From Aureobasidium sp. EXF-3400 (Eukaryota > Ascomycota > Dothideomycetes > Dothideales > Saccotheciaceae), in contig SWBL01000105.1 of the NCBI GenBank assembly GCA_024195585.1, positions 82,976 to 146,975 on the forward strand: a stretch of 64,000 bases of DNA, read 5' to 3'. A program made the translations under genes and the position numbers. How positions within the stretch are numbered: position 1 is the first letter of the stretch; every line of letters starts with the position of its first letter. The notes beneath the pieces are model-generated. The model had not been told where the DNA came from and did not search any database. It saw only the letters and a list, made by a program, of their open reading frames with translations. Below are positions 10,092 through 21,120 of this stretch, piece after piece.

Positions 10092-11944
10092 CTAATGGCT
10101 ATGGCCGTGATCATGGTCACCGTGATCATGATCGTGGTCGTGATCATGTGCGTCCTCCTGCGATGGCTCAGCAGAAGCAGGAGCACAGCAGCTCTTGCCA
10201 TTGCAGGCATCGTCACAGTCAAGCAAACATGCATCTGCCGCAGCGCGAAGACTGTTTGCATTGCTGGCTTGCCTGTCCAAGGTCTTACGAGAAGAGGCTC
10301 CATCTACACCAGCAAAGTGTGTGTCATCGGCAAGGGGTGCAGAGTGATCGTGTTCAGGGTCAAGGCAGAACTCAGGCTGGATGGTAGAAGAGTGAATGCC
10401 ATACTCGTGAAGGCAATCGCGAATAGCACGAGCAAGTTCCATGTATCTTGCCGAGCCCTCGCCCTTGAAGTCGAAGTCGACCTGAACGTGCAAACTTGCG
10501 ACGAGCTTGGTGTCGCTCAACTGCCACACGTGGAGGTGGTGGGCACTAACGATACCAGGGAGCTCTTCGATGTCTTCCTTGATGTCATCGATGCTCAAAC
10601 CAGCAGGGACAGCTTGGAGCAAGATACGAGAGGCGGCAAGACAGAGAGGAATGGCCGAAGCGAGAATAATGCAGGTGATGATCAGAGAAATGCCGGGATC
10701 GGTGTAAAAGCGCCACTTGTAGTCGGTAAGCCAGATGAACAGAGCAGAAGCAATGACACCAATGTTTCCAAGAGCATCACCCATGACGTGGAGGAAAACA
10801 CCACGCATGTTGAGATCGTCATGAGAATGACCGTGGCCACCACCGCTGGATTGTTCCTTGGGCTGTCTGTGTTTGTGCTGCTTGTGGTCGATGGGCTTCG
10901 ACTTTTGAATGCTACCGTAGCCGTTGGCTCCATTCTTATTGAGGAGCGGCTGCTGGGTGGTCTCATCGGCGTTGTCGTCCTCGGCAGCGGATTCTTCGGT
11001 GTTTTCGCCAGATTCAATGTCTTGGAGTCTGCTAGTCTCTATGATGGAACGACGGAAAGATGAAGGGTTGACAGGGACGTCTTCGACCGAGTAAGCTCTG
11101 GAACGAGAACGGCTGGACTTTGACTTTTGACGGCGGTGGCCAGAATGGGGAACTTCAATGTCGTCGCTAGCTCCGGAGCCGCTGGCAGTCGGTTTCTTAG
11201 TCTTGGGCCAGTTTGCAACTCTGCTCTGAGGCAGCACATCGGCCACGTTTCCAGACTCGTCGGCGACATCAGCATCGTCGTCCTGGGCAGCACGGCCTTC
11301 TTCGGCGGCGCTGACGGTGTTTCCGTGTGAGTGCCCATGGGAGTGGCCGCCGTGGCTGTGGCCACCGTGACCGTGGTCGTGGAAGAGGAAGAGACCGACG
11401 ATGTTGGAGGCAAGACCGAGACATCCTACAATCAGCACAAACTTAGGGTTGCTGACTTCTTGCGGCTCGACGAAACGTTGAATGGCTTCAAGGAAGATGG
11501 AGAGGCACAGGGCGACGAGGAAGACTCCGTTAACTAGGGCTCCTAGGGTTTCGGCGCGTTGCCACTGACAGAGTGTGAGTTGGTGAGCGATTCGTGGAGG
11601 GATTATGAGTACGTACGCCGTAGGTGTACATTTTGGAAGTCGTCTTCTGGTTGGCGACCTTGACGGCCCAGAGACCGACGAGTAGGGAGATGACATCGTT
11701 AAGCTGGCCACGGGTGTAAGTCTTGCGAAGGCTGCAGTTCGGGGAGAGGAAGGCGACTGACCATGTGGAAGGAATCGGCCACGAGGGCAAGAGAATGGAC
11801 GGCATAGCCTGAATGCTTTGTCAGTATATCGGTTGTCGCACGACCTGGATAATAGCCAGACATACCGGTAACGAGCTCGATAAGGAAGAAGACGGTATCG
11901 ATCGCCAGGAGGATACATATCCTCGTCGACTTTGAGAGACCCAT
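10092..11944 (-). CDS. ZRC1: Vacuolar zinc transporter of the cation diffusion facilitator family (ZRC1/COT1 type)
   Basis: Exons are 11866-11944, 11762-11808, 11617-11703 and 10092-11564 with introns of 57, 58 and 52 nt, giving 561 aa. ZRC1/COT1 proteins are H+ antiporters that move Zn2+ (and Co2+) into the vacuole. Visible: a first helix (ICILLAIDTVFFLIELVTG), the TM2 metal site HMLND (H and D four apart, about residues 40-44), the second site HVMGD (about 329-333), and a cytosolic C-terminal domain with HHLHVWQLSD. Three His-rich stretches flank the metal path: about 133-152 (HDHGHGGHSHGGHSHGHSHG), about 307-316 before the second site, and a terminal His/Asp tail at about 540-561. The long acidic, Ser-rich loop between TM4 and TM5 is typical of fungal members. 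Part of the antisense strand is open only because of the biased His codons. Confidence 0.93.
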
Positions 11945-12526
11945 GTTTGAAGGCTGCTCTTGTGTCTAGAGAGAAGGAAAGTGGTCGAGAACTTTGGAGA
12001 CGTGCGGCGTCGCGCGCGTTCGTACGTCAAATAAATGACGACAGGCAAGCTTTTCCCTTTCTGCGAAGTCGGTGCTTAATCCTTTCAATCTTCTGTTTGT
12101 ACTGAACTTCTGACTCAGCGCCTTTGCCAAATCTGTGTCTGTCCGAGATGGTCCGACCTTTCCTTCATGATATCTCACAATTTTCTTTCGGGCGTTTGTT
12201 CTAATTCGCTGCCTAAGATATGCCTTGTCGGTTCGTATTCCCAATTGCCAAGCTTCCCCATACATTTATCTCCATCAGTCCATCTCCAAGCTGTCGATAT
12301 CTCGGGCCGAGATTGTTGATGAGCGTACGACCCTGCTCATGGTTATTCATCAGGTCGCCGACAACGTCAAGCCATTGCCACTTCATCAAGGCCTATCCTG
12401 TACTTGACTTGTCGATATACGATCTGGAAATGATGTGAATTGAAGGTCCACTGGAGGCATCGCATGCTGCGTGGCCGCTATCACCTCGGTCGATATATCT
12501 GTGTAGATTTACAACCCGGATTGACG
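11945..12526. promoter_or_regulatory. ZRC1 upstream region / ACSF2-like 3' region
   Basis: A 582 bp gap. The part next to 11945 should carry the ZRC1 promoter; the part next to 12526 is the 3' end of the acyl-CoA synthetase gene. No coding sequence or distinct motif seen. Confidence 0.4.
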
Positions 12527-14765
12527 TCAAGTATATAATCCGTGCCCACCCTCGGCGAGCTCGACACCTGTTTCCCTCAACTTGAACTTCTGAATCTAGT
12601 TAGTAGTTACTGTCAGCCTTCTTCGAACACTAGAAAAGACACAGATCCATCACTCACTTTACCGCTGGCCGTCTTCGGCCAGCCCTCGGACCAAAATATG
12701 TACTTTGGCACCAAGTGCGGACTCAACGTCTCCTTGACCCACTTCTTGATCTCACTCGCCATTTTCACCTTCTCTTCTTCATTCGCATTCGCGTTCCTCG
12801 GCATGATGAATGCTGCAACCACTTCGCCGTACTTAGGATCTGGCAAGCCCACCACAGAGACATCCGTCACGGACGGGAGTTTGAGGATAGCGTTTTCGAT
12901 CTCCAGAGGATGAATGTTCTCACCGCCACGGATGATGAGATCTTTGATGCGACCAGTGATGCGCACGTATCCGTTCTCATCCATGCTTGCTTCATCGCCT
13001 GTGTGCATCCAGAGTGTACCTTTTTCGTCTGGTTGGATTGCCTCTCGAGTACGAGCTTCATCACCCCAGTATCCCTTCATGACGAGGTAGCCGGCCACGG
13101 CAAGTTCGCCACGTACATTCGGTGGTAAAATTTTGCCATCTGCACCTACGACTTTGGCTTCCACATGTGGTAGAAGTCGTCCCACAGTTTCGATTCGAGC
13201 CCACATCGGATCATCGGTCGTTGTCATTGCACTGACTGGGCTAGTTTCTGTCATGCCATAGCAAATCGTCAGTTGCGTTAGTCCAAGCACATTGTGAAGT
13301 TTGCTCATCAAGGCAGCAGGGATGCTACTGCCTGCCGCAATGCCTGTGCGAAGCTGCGAGAAGCCTTCGTATGGCACTGTGCCAGAGGCCAGTAGCTCCA
13401 ATTCGCTGATGAACATGGTAGGTACGCCGTAGAGTGCTGTGCATGCGTTTTCTTGCACTGCACGCAAGGTGGCCTCGGCATTGAAAGACTCGGAAGGCAG
13501 AACAATAGCACTGCCATGTGTGCTTGTGGCCATGTATCCTAGCACAGCTCCGAAGCAGCTACAAGCACATCGTGTCAGCTTATACAAAGTGTCAGATGGA
13601 ATGATATTGGACTTACTGGAACAAAGGTGGTGGACAACAGACAATGTCCTTGTGTGTCAACAACATTCTGTCACCAATGCTCTTGCCGTTGTTGAGTACG
13701 GATCGGTGCGTCAAACATGCGGCTTTTCTAGAACCTCCAGCATCAGTAGAGTTCCCATCAGCGCCCACCCAAGATTACTCACGGCATACTTGTCGTGCCA
13801 GACGTGAACTGGATATTGACTACATCGTTCGCGTCCAACTTCTTAGGCACCAGCTTCTCACCTTCTCCGTCCCGAAGCACATCCGTGTAGCTGTTCAGCG
13901 ATCCAAACGCTCCGGTGTCCACTCGACCACTCGCATTTTCAACGACGATGACGCCCTTCAAGCTGGGGACGGCTTCCGACTCCATCTGAGATCTTTTCAT
14001 GTCGGGAATCAAGTGAGCAAGCAAAGGCATGACCGATCTCGGTGCTTTGTAGGGCAGATTGATTTCGGAGGATATGATGAGGTGCGAAGCTGCGAGATGA
14101 GTGAGAGCAGAGGTGATCTGCAGAGCGTTGAAGGCAGGATTCAGAGGCACCTTGAGCATAAGTAAGTCAGTGGTGAGACTCTTTGACACTCAGAGTTGTG
14201 CGACGTACGAGCATTGCACCAAGTTTGAAAAGTGCATATGTAGCCACACAATATTCGACTCCATTCCCGAGCATCACGGCGACTCGATCGCCTTTCTGCA
14301 CCCCCTGTCTCTCGAGCCCTCGAGCAAGGGCATCGCTTTGGATGTCCAAATCTTGATAGGTCAATGTAGCGTTCTGATGGCGAGCTATCACTCTATGACA
14401 AAAGTTCAGCTCAAACATTCGAATGCGAGAAGAAAGTACACAGAAACTCACGCGGGTCTATCGCCATGCTCGCTAACCACATCTCTGAAGTACTCGGGTA
14501 TGGTTTGCGTGATCAACGGAGGCTGGAACATAGGTAATTAGCAGGTCGCTACGGTTATGATCGGATCTTGTTCTTCCGAACGCTCTATCGTTTTCTTGAT
14601 CTATAGATCGCATGTCTCGGTCAAACTCACATCACTAGGCCCACGATCTCGTGATTGGGTCAAGAGTCCACGGATGAGACCAGGTTTCGAAAAAGCAACA
14701 GAGGTCCTCGAAAAGCGTATGGTTGACTTTCCGATTGAATGCCGTAAGGGTCGTAAGAGATGCAT
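12527..14765 (-). CDS. Acyl-CoA synthetase, ACSF2-like, probably mitochondrial
   Basis: Seven exons: 14631-14765, 14452-14522, 14209-14392, 13783-14150, 13617-13727, 12658-13558 and 12527-12595, giving 612 aa. The enzyme family activates carboxylic acids to acyl-AMP and then acyl-CoA. Visible: an Arg/Ser-rich N-terminus without acidic residues (MHLLRPLRHSIGKSTIRFSR), which fits a mitochondrial presequence; PEYFRDVVSEHGDRPA; the AMP-binding loop TSGTTSMPKAACLTHR; PPPLFHCFGAVLGY; YGMTETSP; TGRIKDLIIRGGENI; and the C-terminal catalytic lysine region TASGKIQKFKLRE. The AMP-binding loop differs from the usual TSGTTGxPKG (Ser and Ala in place of two Gly). The end GLYT is not a peroxisomal signal. 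The presequence sits on its own exon, separated by the longest intron (108 nt). Medium-chain fatty acids are the likely substrates by family; not shown by sequence alone. Confidence 0.9.
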
Positions 14766-15647
14766 GGTGATGAGCCTCCCCAACTAATAAAGCGGAGTTC
14801 GAATGGAATACTAAATACCTGAGACCGCTGTTAAGTATCTGATTTTCGGATCTGATGCTCTCTCCAAGCCTCGAGTCCGGGGATGGTGGTTCTTATACCT
14901 TCTAACTTTTGGTCCTTGGTATCGTCATGGGGATATGGGCTGCTAGTGAATTGTATGTGGTCCTAATGTTCTTTTCGGTTTACAGTGGTCTGGAGTTTCT
15001 GACTGCTTTCTTCAGTGAACGAGCATTCGATGTGTCGAGGTCGTGTTGATTGGTTGCTGGACACAGGACCCTAGACCTGCGGGAAGAAGAGAGACAGTCC
15101 AGATAGATCTTATTGGTGTGAACGTCGAACAGGACGGCAGGAAAAAGACACAGTGTACTCGTTCATATCGAAAGCAATCATCCACTCCTGTCCGCCGAAA
15201 TACAATGCCTAGGGTGCATAGGGAGCTTAACCGGTTGTAAGGAGGGGTAAGTAAATATGCGGGGTCCAAGGCTTGGGGATGAAGTGAACCGCGGAAATAA
15301 ATCCGCTTCGCTCTGTTTACACGGCTGCTATCAACATCGGAGTCTTTCGAAAAGGATACTTGATATATTATAGAGAGCTCATTAGCTAAGCGTCTAGCCA
15401 GCACTGTCTCTTCTCGTCTCTTGCCAGCGATTGTACAAAATATAGAAATAGGTGGTCGTGAGTACATATCTTGGCTGTCCCTTCGCTCTGGAGCAAGCAA
15501 AGAAAAAGAAAAGAGGGAATTATCCAGGAACGAAAAAGAAGGGAGAATTAGACGGTCGTGAAGGTGCGAGGTATAAGAGGAAAGGATCATGATGAATGGC
15601 GATGTCAATCTCCCGACCCATATCCAGCCCGAAGTGTGGGAATCCTC
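14766..15647. other. ACSF2-like upstream region / PKA 3' untranslated region
   Basis: An 882 bp gap between two minus-strand genes. A 198-codon minus frame (15012-15608) lies here without a usable ATG near its start or any recognisable domain. It is best read as PKA 3' UTR plus the ACSF2 promoter. Confidence 0.4.
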
Positions 15648-17249
15648 TCAAAAGTCCTTGAATGCACTTTCGTACTTCTCCTTCATCTCTTTCGTGTATT
15701 GGTCCTTGTGTAGAGGTTCTGGGTCGTACTCGTCGAAGTTTCGTGTATCAGCGGGACCTCGTAGATGCGGTACGATGGGACCCTGCATCTTGCGGTGGTA
15801 CATGGCGTCCCAGTCGATGTCCTTGAACCAGGGATGTGCCTTGATGGCCGAAGCACCGCCTTTGATGTTGCCCAAGCGTTTTGACACATCGACGGTGCAC
15901 AATTGTGAGATGATGTCGCGAGCATCGGTAGACATGGCGGAGGGGAAGCGAAGTTTGCCTTCGACGATTCTGGATACTTGTTAGTTTCTGGAAGATCTCA
16001 ATTGCTGAAGCTCGCGTACTGTTCGTAGATCTTCATAGGATTCTGATCCCAGAACGGCGGTTGGCCGACCAGGAACTCGTAAATAAGGATACCCAATGCC
16101 CACCAGTCGACAGCTAGGCCGTGTCCTACGTGACAGTCAGTATACCGAGCTGGTTCTCCAGTGCATCACGACGTACCGGTGTTTCGAATAACCTCTGGCG
16201 CGAGATATTCTGGTGTTCCGCACAACGTGTATGTTTCTCCTGTTTTTACAGCTAACGTCAGCCACCGATCCCTCCAGCAGAGAACCAAGGGTAAAAGCCG
16301 TTTGACAGTTTGACCCGCCACACGATCCCGAGGTTGGGGAGAGGGAAATTACGCACTGTTTTCGACCTTCTTTGCGAAACCAAAGTCCACAAGCTTGAGA
16401 TGTCCCTCTGCGTCTATCAGAATGTTCTCAGGTTTGAGATCGCGGTATGCGACTCCTTGGTGGTCGTGCAGGAACTCGAGGATAAGGACGATTTCGGCGG
16501 CGTAGAACTGTGACGTGGATTCGTTGAAACGGCGGGCGCGGCGCAAATAGCTAAAAACCTCACCACCGGGGCAATAATCCAACTGTGTACAGAAGAAAGT
16601 AAGTTTGCGTACAGCCAATATGGACCAAGAAAGCAGTTTACCAGCATGTATAAGGTGTCTTGGTCTTGGAAACTAGCGACCATGGTTGTGATGAATGGGT
16701 GTCCTGCCACGGCGGCTAGGACATTGCGCTCATTGCGAACGTGTTCGACTTGCTTCAAGCGGATGACTGCAAGACTTGTCAGCATAGCTCTCCTGTTGTA
16801 GGACAGAGCAAATCCACGCACCATCGGTCTTGCGTAGTATCTTGAGAGCAAAGACCTTGTCTGCATCCTCCTTCCTCGACGTGGCCAAGTTCGCGAGCCA
16901 GACTCTTGCAAATGTGCCTGTGAGGACACTCATAGTCAGCAAACGCGATGCGTTGGTCATACTCGGATCGCAGTCGCATACCAGTGCCGAGTGTCTTGAC
17001 AAGATCGAAATCCTCGCGCCGTAGAACCTTTGAGCTGTGGCCGACGGGCTTCGAGTTGGGCTCTACCAAGATCTGGTCGTATTCCAGGGGTTGTTTGTGT
17101 GCTTCCCAGGCGAGAAGTCTGTTCTTTTCCTCCTCGCGAGCGCGATTGTTGGCCGAGGCTTCGGACCGGCTCTCTTTGCGACCATCCTTGTCTCTGCTAC
17201 TGCCAATGTGCAGTTTGGGCATGATGTGATGCATTGCTGCTGTCGCCAT
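15648..17249 (-). CDS. pkaC: cAMP-dependent protein kinase catalytic subunit
   Basis: Seven exons: 16982-17249, 16822-16917, 16642-16766, 16357-16582, 16177-16239, 16020-16125 and 15648-15969, giving 401 aa. This AGC kinase is the cAMP-controlled catalytic subunit governing growth, nutrient response and development. Visible: a charged N-terminus of about 75 residues, glycine loop GTGTFARV, catalytic Lys in FALKIL (about K115), YRDLKPEN (about 209-216), DFG (about 229-231), activation segment [31 protein letters not shown], and a C-terminal tail ending FKDF, the hydrophobic motif that docks on the small lobe. The short N-terminus resembles second-type fungal PKA subunits more than the long glutamine-rich ones; which paralogue this is cannot be told here. 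One intron (16240-16356, 117 nt) is about twice the usual size. Confidence 0.93.
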
Positions 17250-18533
17250 GGCCTACGGGTCTAGTTCCTTGGAGTATTCAGTTCGAGTGAACAGCGTCCG
17301 ACTCTTTGTTCTGTAGAAGGACGCGGGTCCGAGTTCGAGGATGTGGTGGGTCTGGGCTTGCGGGCTATTATATCTTGATTGATGCGGGAAAGCGGTGAAG
17401 TGACGTGAGATGGATGCACGAAGTCGATATGGATATTTCACTCGGCCATAGCACTGCTGGGTCCAGGGAATTGCGGGCTATACAACTGAAGCTGGGAGGA
17501 CTGGAAAAAAGTAAAGACTAGGAAGAAACAAGGACCTCAACCAAGTCTTGTGTGCGCGGGGCACGATGAAATCACTCTCCAGCCCGCCAGCCCAGAGGAT
17601 TGCACCAGACCCGCCTGTGACCAAATCTCGCCGATCGCAAACTCGGCCCGCCATGTCGCCAAAGAGACAAGTTCACCAGTTGACGGCCTGCCAACCGTCG
17701 CTCGTGGCTGCACGCGAGCCTACTCTATTTCAAAGACATGAGAACCACCGACCCCTGCTTGGTTGCTGCTTTGGCTGATGCGCCTGCCTTTCTTGGGCGT
17801 GCACTGTCTGTCATTCCCGCCTGATCGCGCTCGGCTTTAACCACCGAGGACCATCTTTTTGCTCGTCCGTCCGTCGCCGCAACTAAAACTCAACCATCAC
17901 GCGGCCCGCACGTGCAGCGGTACACTTATAATAGAGATACCAAACTCAGCTGCTAAGAGATATTCAAATGCTTGGTCGGCAACGCCGTTCCTGGCAAGAT
18001 AAAACTTTCGGTCAAATGGTTGCATGAATAGGGTATCGAGCCGAGCAGCCACCAGCTGATAAGGCGAGTTATCAACATGAGGCTGAATTGAAAACCTATT
18101 GAACCATACCGCAAAAGCCGTTTATTGAACCATCTTTTAGCTCGCTGCCTTTGCCCTCAATGTCGATGTGGGTTGAACAAACATAATACTGAAACAAAAG
18201 AGTATCGAATTTGATGCCGCATCCATCATTTTTTCATGCTGGGGCTTTCCCCTCCTCCCAAAAACACTCTAGCATATCTGCAGTTGGGCCGTCGTCGCAA
18301 GAGAGATGAACAAGACTCGGGCGCCTGTGACGGCACATTGAACAGAAAAACAAGGAAAAGAATCATCCTCCCAGACGCCATTGCCAATCCAGAGAAACAG
18401 AGATTCAATATCAAAACATCAAAAAGGAAACTGCGGCCTAGACCACTGGTATCATGCGCAGAAAAACAGAAGAAGAGCAGAGGCGGACGCTGTTCGGCCA
18501 GCCGGATCCAGAAGAGTGATAGTAGCAAAAACG
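17250..18533. promoter_or_regulatory. PKA upstream region / SHO1 3' region
   Basis: A 1284 bp gap. It should hold the PKA promoter (nearer 17250) and the SHO1 3' UTR (nearer 18533). A CACGTG E-box lies near 17907. Short frames are overlapping and not gene-like. No RNA gene seen. Confidence 0.4.
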
Positions 18534-19615
18534 CTACAGCAAGATGAGGTAGTTGCTTGGTGCAATACCAGTGTCGCCGTTCTCTTTCTTGGCCTGCCAC
18601 CATCTTCCGCTGACATCGCTAATTTCCAGGACTTCGTGTTTGGAAAAGCTGATTTCGTTGGCATCGTCGGGGTTGGCTTCGTAGCTGTATATGGCCTTTG
18701 CACGGTAGGGATATTCCGCCGGGGCTGCAGCGGTCGAGTTGGGTCGATCTGCTGGTACCGGATGAGGGGCCAGGCTGTTCTGTCCATAACGAGCACCGCT
18801 GTCACGGTTGCTGTCCATTGCTCCCAGAGCTCCTCCGGGGAAGCCAGTCACGGGGGATGATGTTTCGAAGCCGCTCAGCTGGGCTGATGTGTACATTTGT
18901 GGTTGCTGGGAGATCGAGGTCTCGGGGCGGTAGCTGTTGTGCTGAGGTTGACGCGAGGTGCGCGATGGTACGCGACTGTCTCTGTGAAGGGCGAAGGAGT
19001 CGATCACGTTGCGGCTGGACGCGGTGGGCTGAGAACCGTAGTAGAAGATCCAGACGATCTGAATCGATTGTGTCAGTAAGTTCCCTCCGACAACAAAAGA
19101 GGATCGAGACGTACAGCGACCATGGAGAGGAGAATGAATCCGGCAGCAGCTGCTTCGTGTGCGCCATCGGACGAGTAGACCAAGGAGTTGACCGAAGATG
19201 TTGTGAAGACGAGGCCAGCAGCCAAGAAGCCGACGATCTATAGTTGTGTAAGCAAGGGAAGCTGGAAGCACGTGGACGCAGAGCTTTGCTTACGGCGACA
19301 TGGTATGTGAAGACCGAGTCGGAAGCGACTGTGACTAGGACTCCGATGATGCAGAAGAACATGTAGACAAGAGCCCACCACGAGTAGTTGGGAAACTGGC
19401 CATGGATCTTTGAGATGACGGAGGCCACAAAGGCGATGAGCCAGGCAATCTGTACCGGGTTAGCAAGTCGAGTCCAAAGAAGAGGAGGCCAGGGTCCGGC
19501 GACGACGTACGATTGCTATCGAAGAAGTTGCCAGAGCGAATGGGTCGCCAATGATCTGACCGCAGCTGAACCTCGGTTTGCGACCGCCGTACATGTCACG
19601 ACGACTGGCTTCCAT
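18534..19615 (-). CDS. SHO1: High-osmolarity sensor SHO1
   Basis: Exons are 19511-19615, 19294-19449, 19115-19237 and 18534-19058 with introns of 61, 56 and 56 nt, giving 302 aa. Sho1 is a plasma-membrane scaffold that feeds the HOG MAPK pathway by binding Pbs2 through its SH3 domain. Visible: N-terminal cytosolic segment [12 protein letters not shown], four hydrophobic helices between about residues 20 and 145, with short polar loops, a Ser/Gln/Pro-rich linker, and a C-terminal SH3 domain from about 245 ([40 protein letters not shown]). Length and layout match the family. The start could also be 13 codons upstream (19654) or 7 codons downstream (19594); 19615 has an A-rich context. PKA lies upstream on the same strand. 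Confidence 0.95.
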
Positions 19616-21120
19616 TTTTTGCAAAGATGGCGAGCCGAGCGAGCTGTGGGGCATGTGAAGATGCGATGCGAGTTCGAAGAATGCCGCTTTGTTTGGAGCC
19701 GAGTAAGCAGGTAAATCGGGCGTCGATGGAAAAGACAGTGGGGGGTTGATCCAGGCGACGTGTCAGGCTGTAGCAAGCTTGTATGAAATCCGGTCGTGGG
19801 TGGCTCGTGAAAGGGAGTCGAAGTCTTGCTAAGGACGTGGCCGCGCAAGAGAAGGACGTTTGATGGCGAGAATGAAACGGCTCGCGCGCGTAGCTTATGG
19901 TGGGCGGGGAAAGGAGAGGCAACGGTAGGACAACAGAAAAAGGGTTCAAAGTTAGAAAGCCAACAAGAGCGAGCAGACGATAAACGAAGGACGGTCTGTC
20001 TCGTGAACTTTGGATGTGCTTGTCGTGGAAAGGACAGTCGAAGTCGTAATGGATGCGACAAAGACGAAGATGAAGACTCAGAAGCGGTAGAAGTTACGTT
20101 TTGTTTCAGGAGTCGACATAACCTAGCCTGTCTGAAACGCACGTCGACGGTCGCCCCCACAAGCGATGCACGAATGGCGCGAGGCACTATCGCCAGCCTT
20201 CGCACTCTTTGCACAGTGCTAATCTGCTAGACGTGAACACCTTTGACACGACTCGACACTGTCAATCGACCCGTCCGCACATCTAACCCATGCTGCGCTG
20301 TGAGAAATGTCACTTTTAAATATAGATTTACCCTTCTCCAGACCCACTGCCGAGACACAACGGACAAGGGAATATTCTCCGCAGTCTGCTCAAGTACCTA
20401 CAAACGACTCATGGGCAATGGCCGGCCCAGAACACGAAAAGCATCATTGTTCGTTGCCCTAAGTTCCAAGAGACTGCCCTCTCCAAAAACGAATCGAGCA
20501 GACCAGAGAAGGAGACACCTGCATCCTGACTTCCTCGCCCTGTGATGGAATAAATGCTCTTCTCCGAGTCTCGGCCACCCCTGCATAACTAATTCTCCTT
20601 AGCTTTCCCCATCGTCTGCTACGTATCTCACCAACAAAACTAGACGATCAATATCGGAGAATAACAACCTATCATGCATTTCTCCACACTGCATTATTAT
20701 TGCTACTCATTCGACGATCCTCAATGCCGGAGAATGTTCATATGATCCAGCTTGGCAAGATCCTGGGACTCTTTGCGGAATTTGACATTTCCAATGGCCG
20801 AGCACGAGGCAAACCAGGCTCTGCGGGCGCTCCATGATGAGCTAATCCTGCTTCATTGTTGAACTAAGAGTGTGTATCGCCGATAAGTTAGCTTGTTGTA
20901 ACAACAGTCACGGTGAGTCTATACGATACCTGGAAAGTCAGGCAGAATTACCATTTAGGTCACCGCAGTAAACTTTATTGTGATGCGGTGCTTTATAGAG
21001 CGACCACGCAAAGACTGCCCCACATACATACATCTTGCTATATTTGAAGGAATACAAAACTCAAGCAATGTCTTCTGTATTACTACTGCTCGAGATTATC
21101 CCACACATTGACTCAAAGTC
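19616..21120. promoter_or_regulatory. Long divergent intergenic region SHO1 / ABC-F gene
   Basis: A 1505 bp gap between two divergent start codons, so it holds both promoters. Overlapping frames at 19516-20214 (minus) and 19826-20230 (plus) are compositionally biased mirrors of each other and neither has recognisable domains. The stretch 20600-21100 is A/T-richer and has no frame of note. Confidence 0.4.

Noticed and set aside
10074..11063. 329-codon plus-strand frame
   Set aside because: It is antisense to ZRC1; the frame is kept open by biased His/Asp codons on the real strand.
15012..15608. 198-codon minus-strand frame after the PKA stop
   Set aside because: It has no ATG near its start, no domain and no splice signals, and lies where the PKA 3' UTR is expected.
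19516..20230. Overlapping frames on both strands upstream of SHO1
   Set aside because: They mirror each other, lack domains and overlap the first SHO1 exon or its leader.
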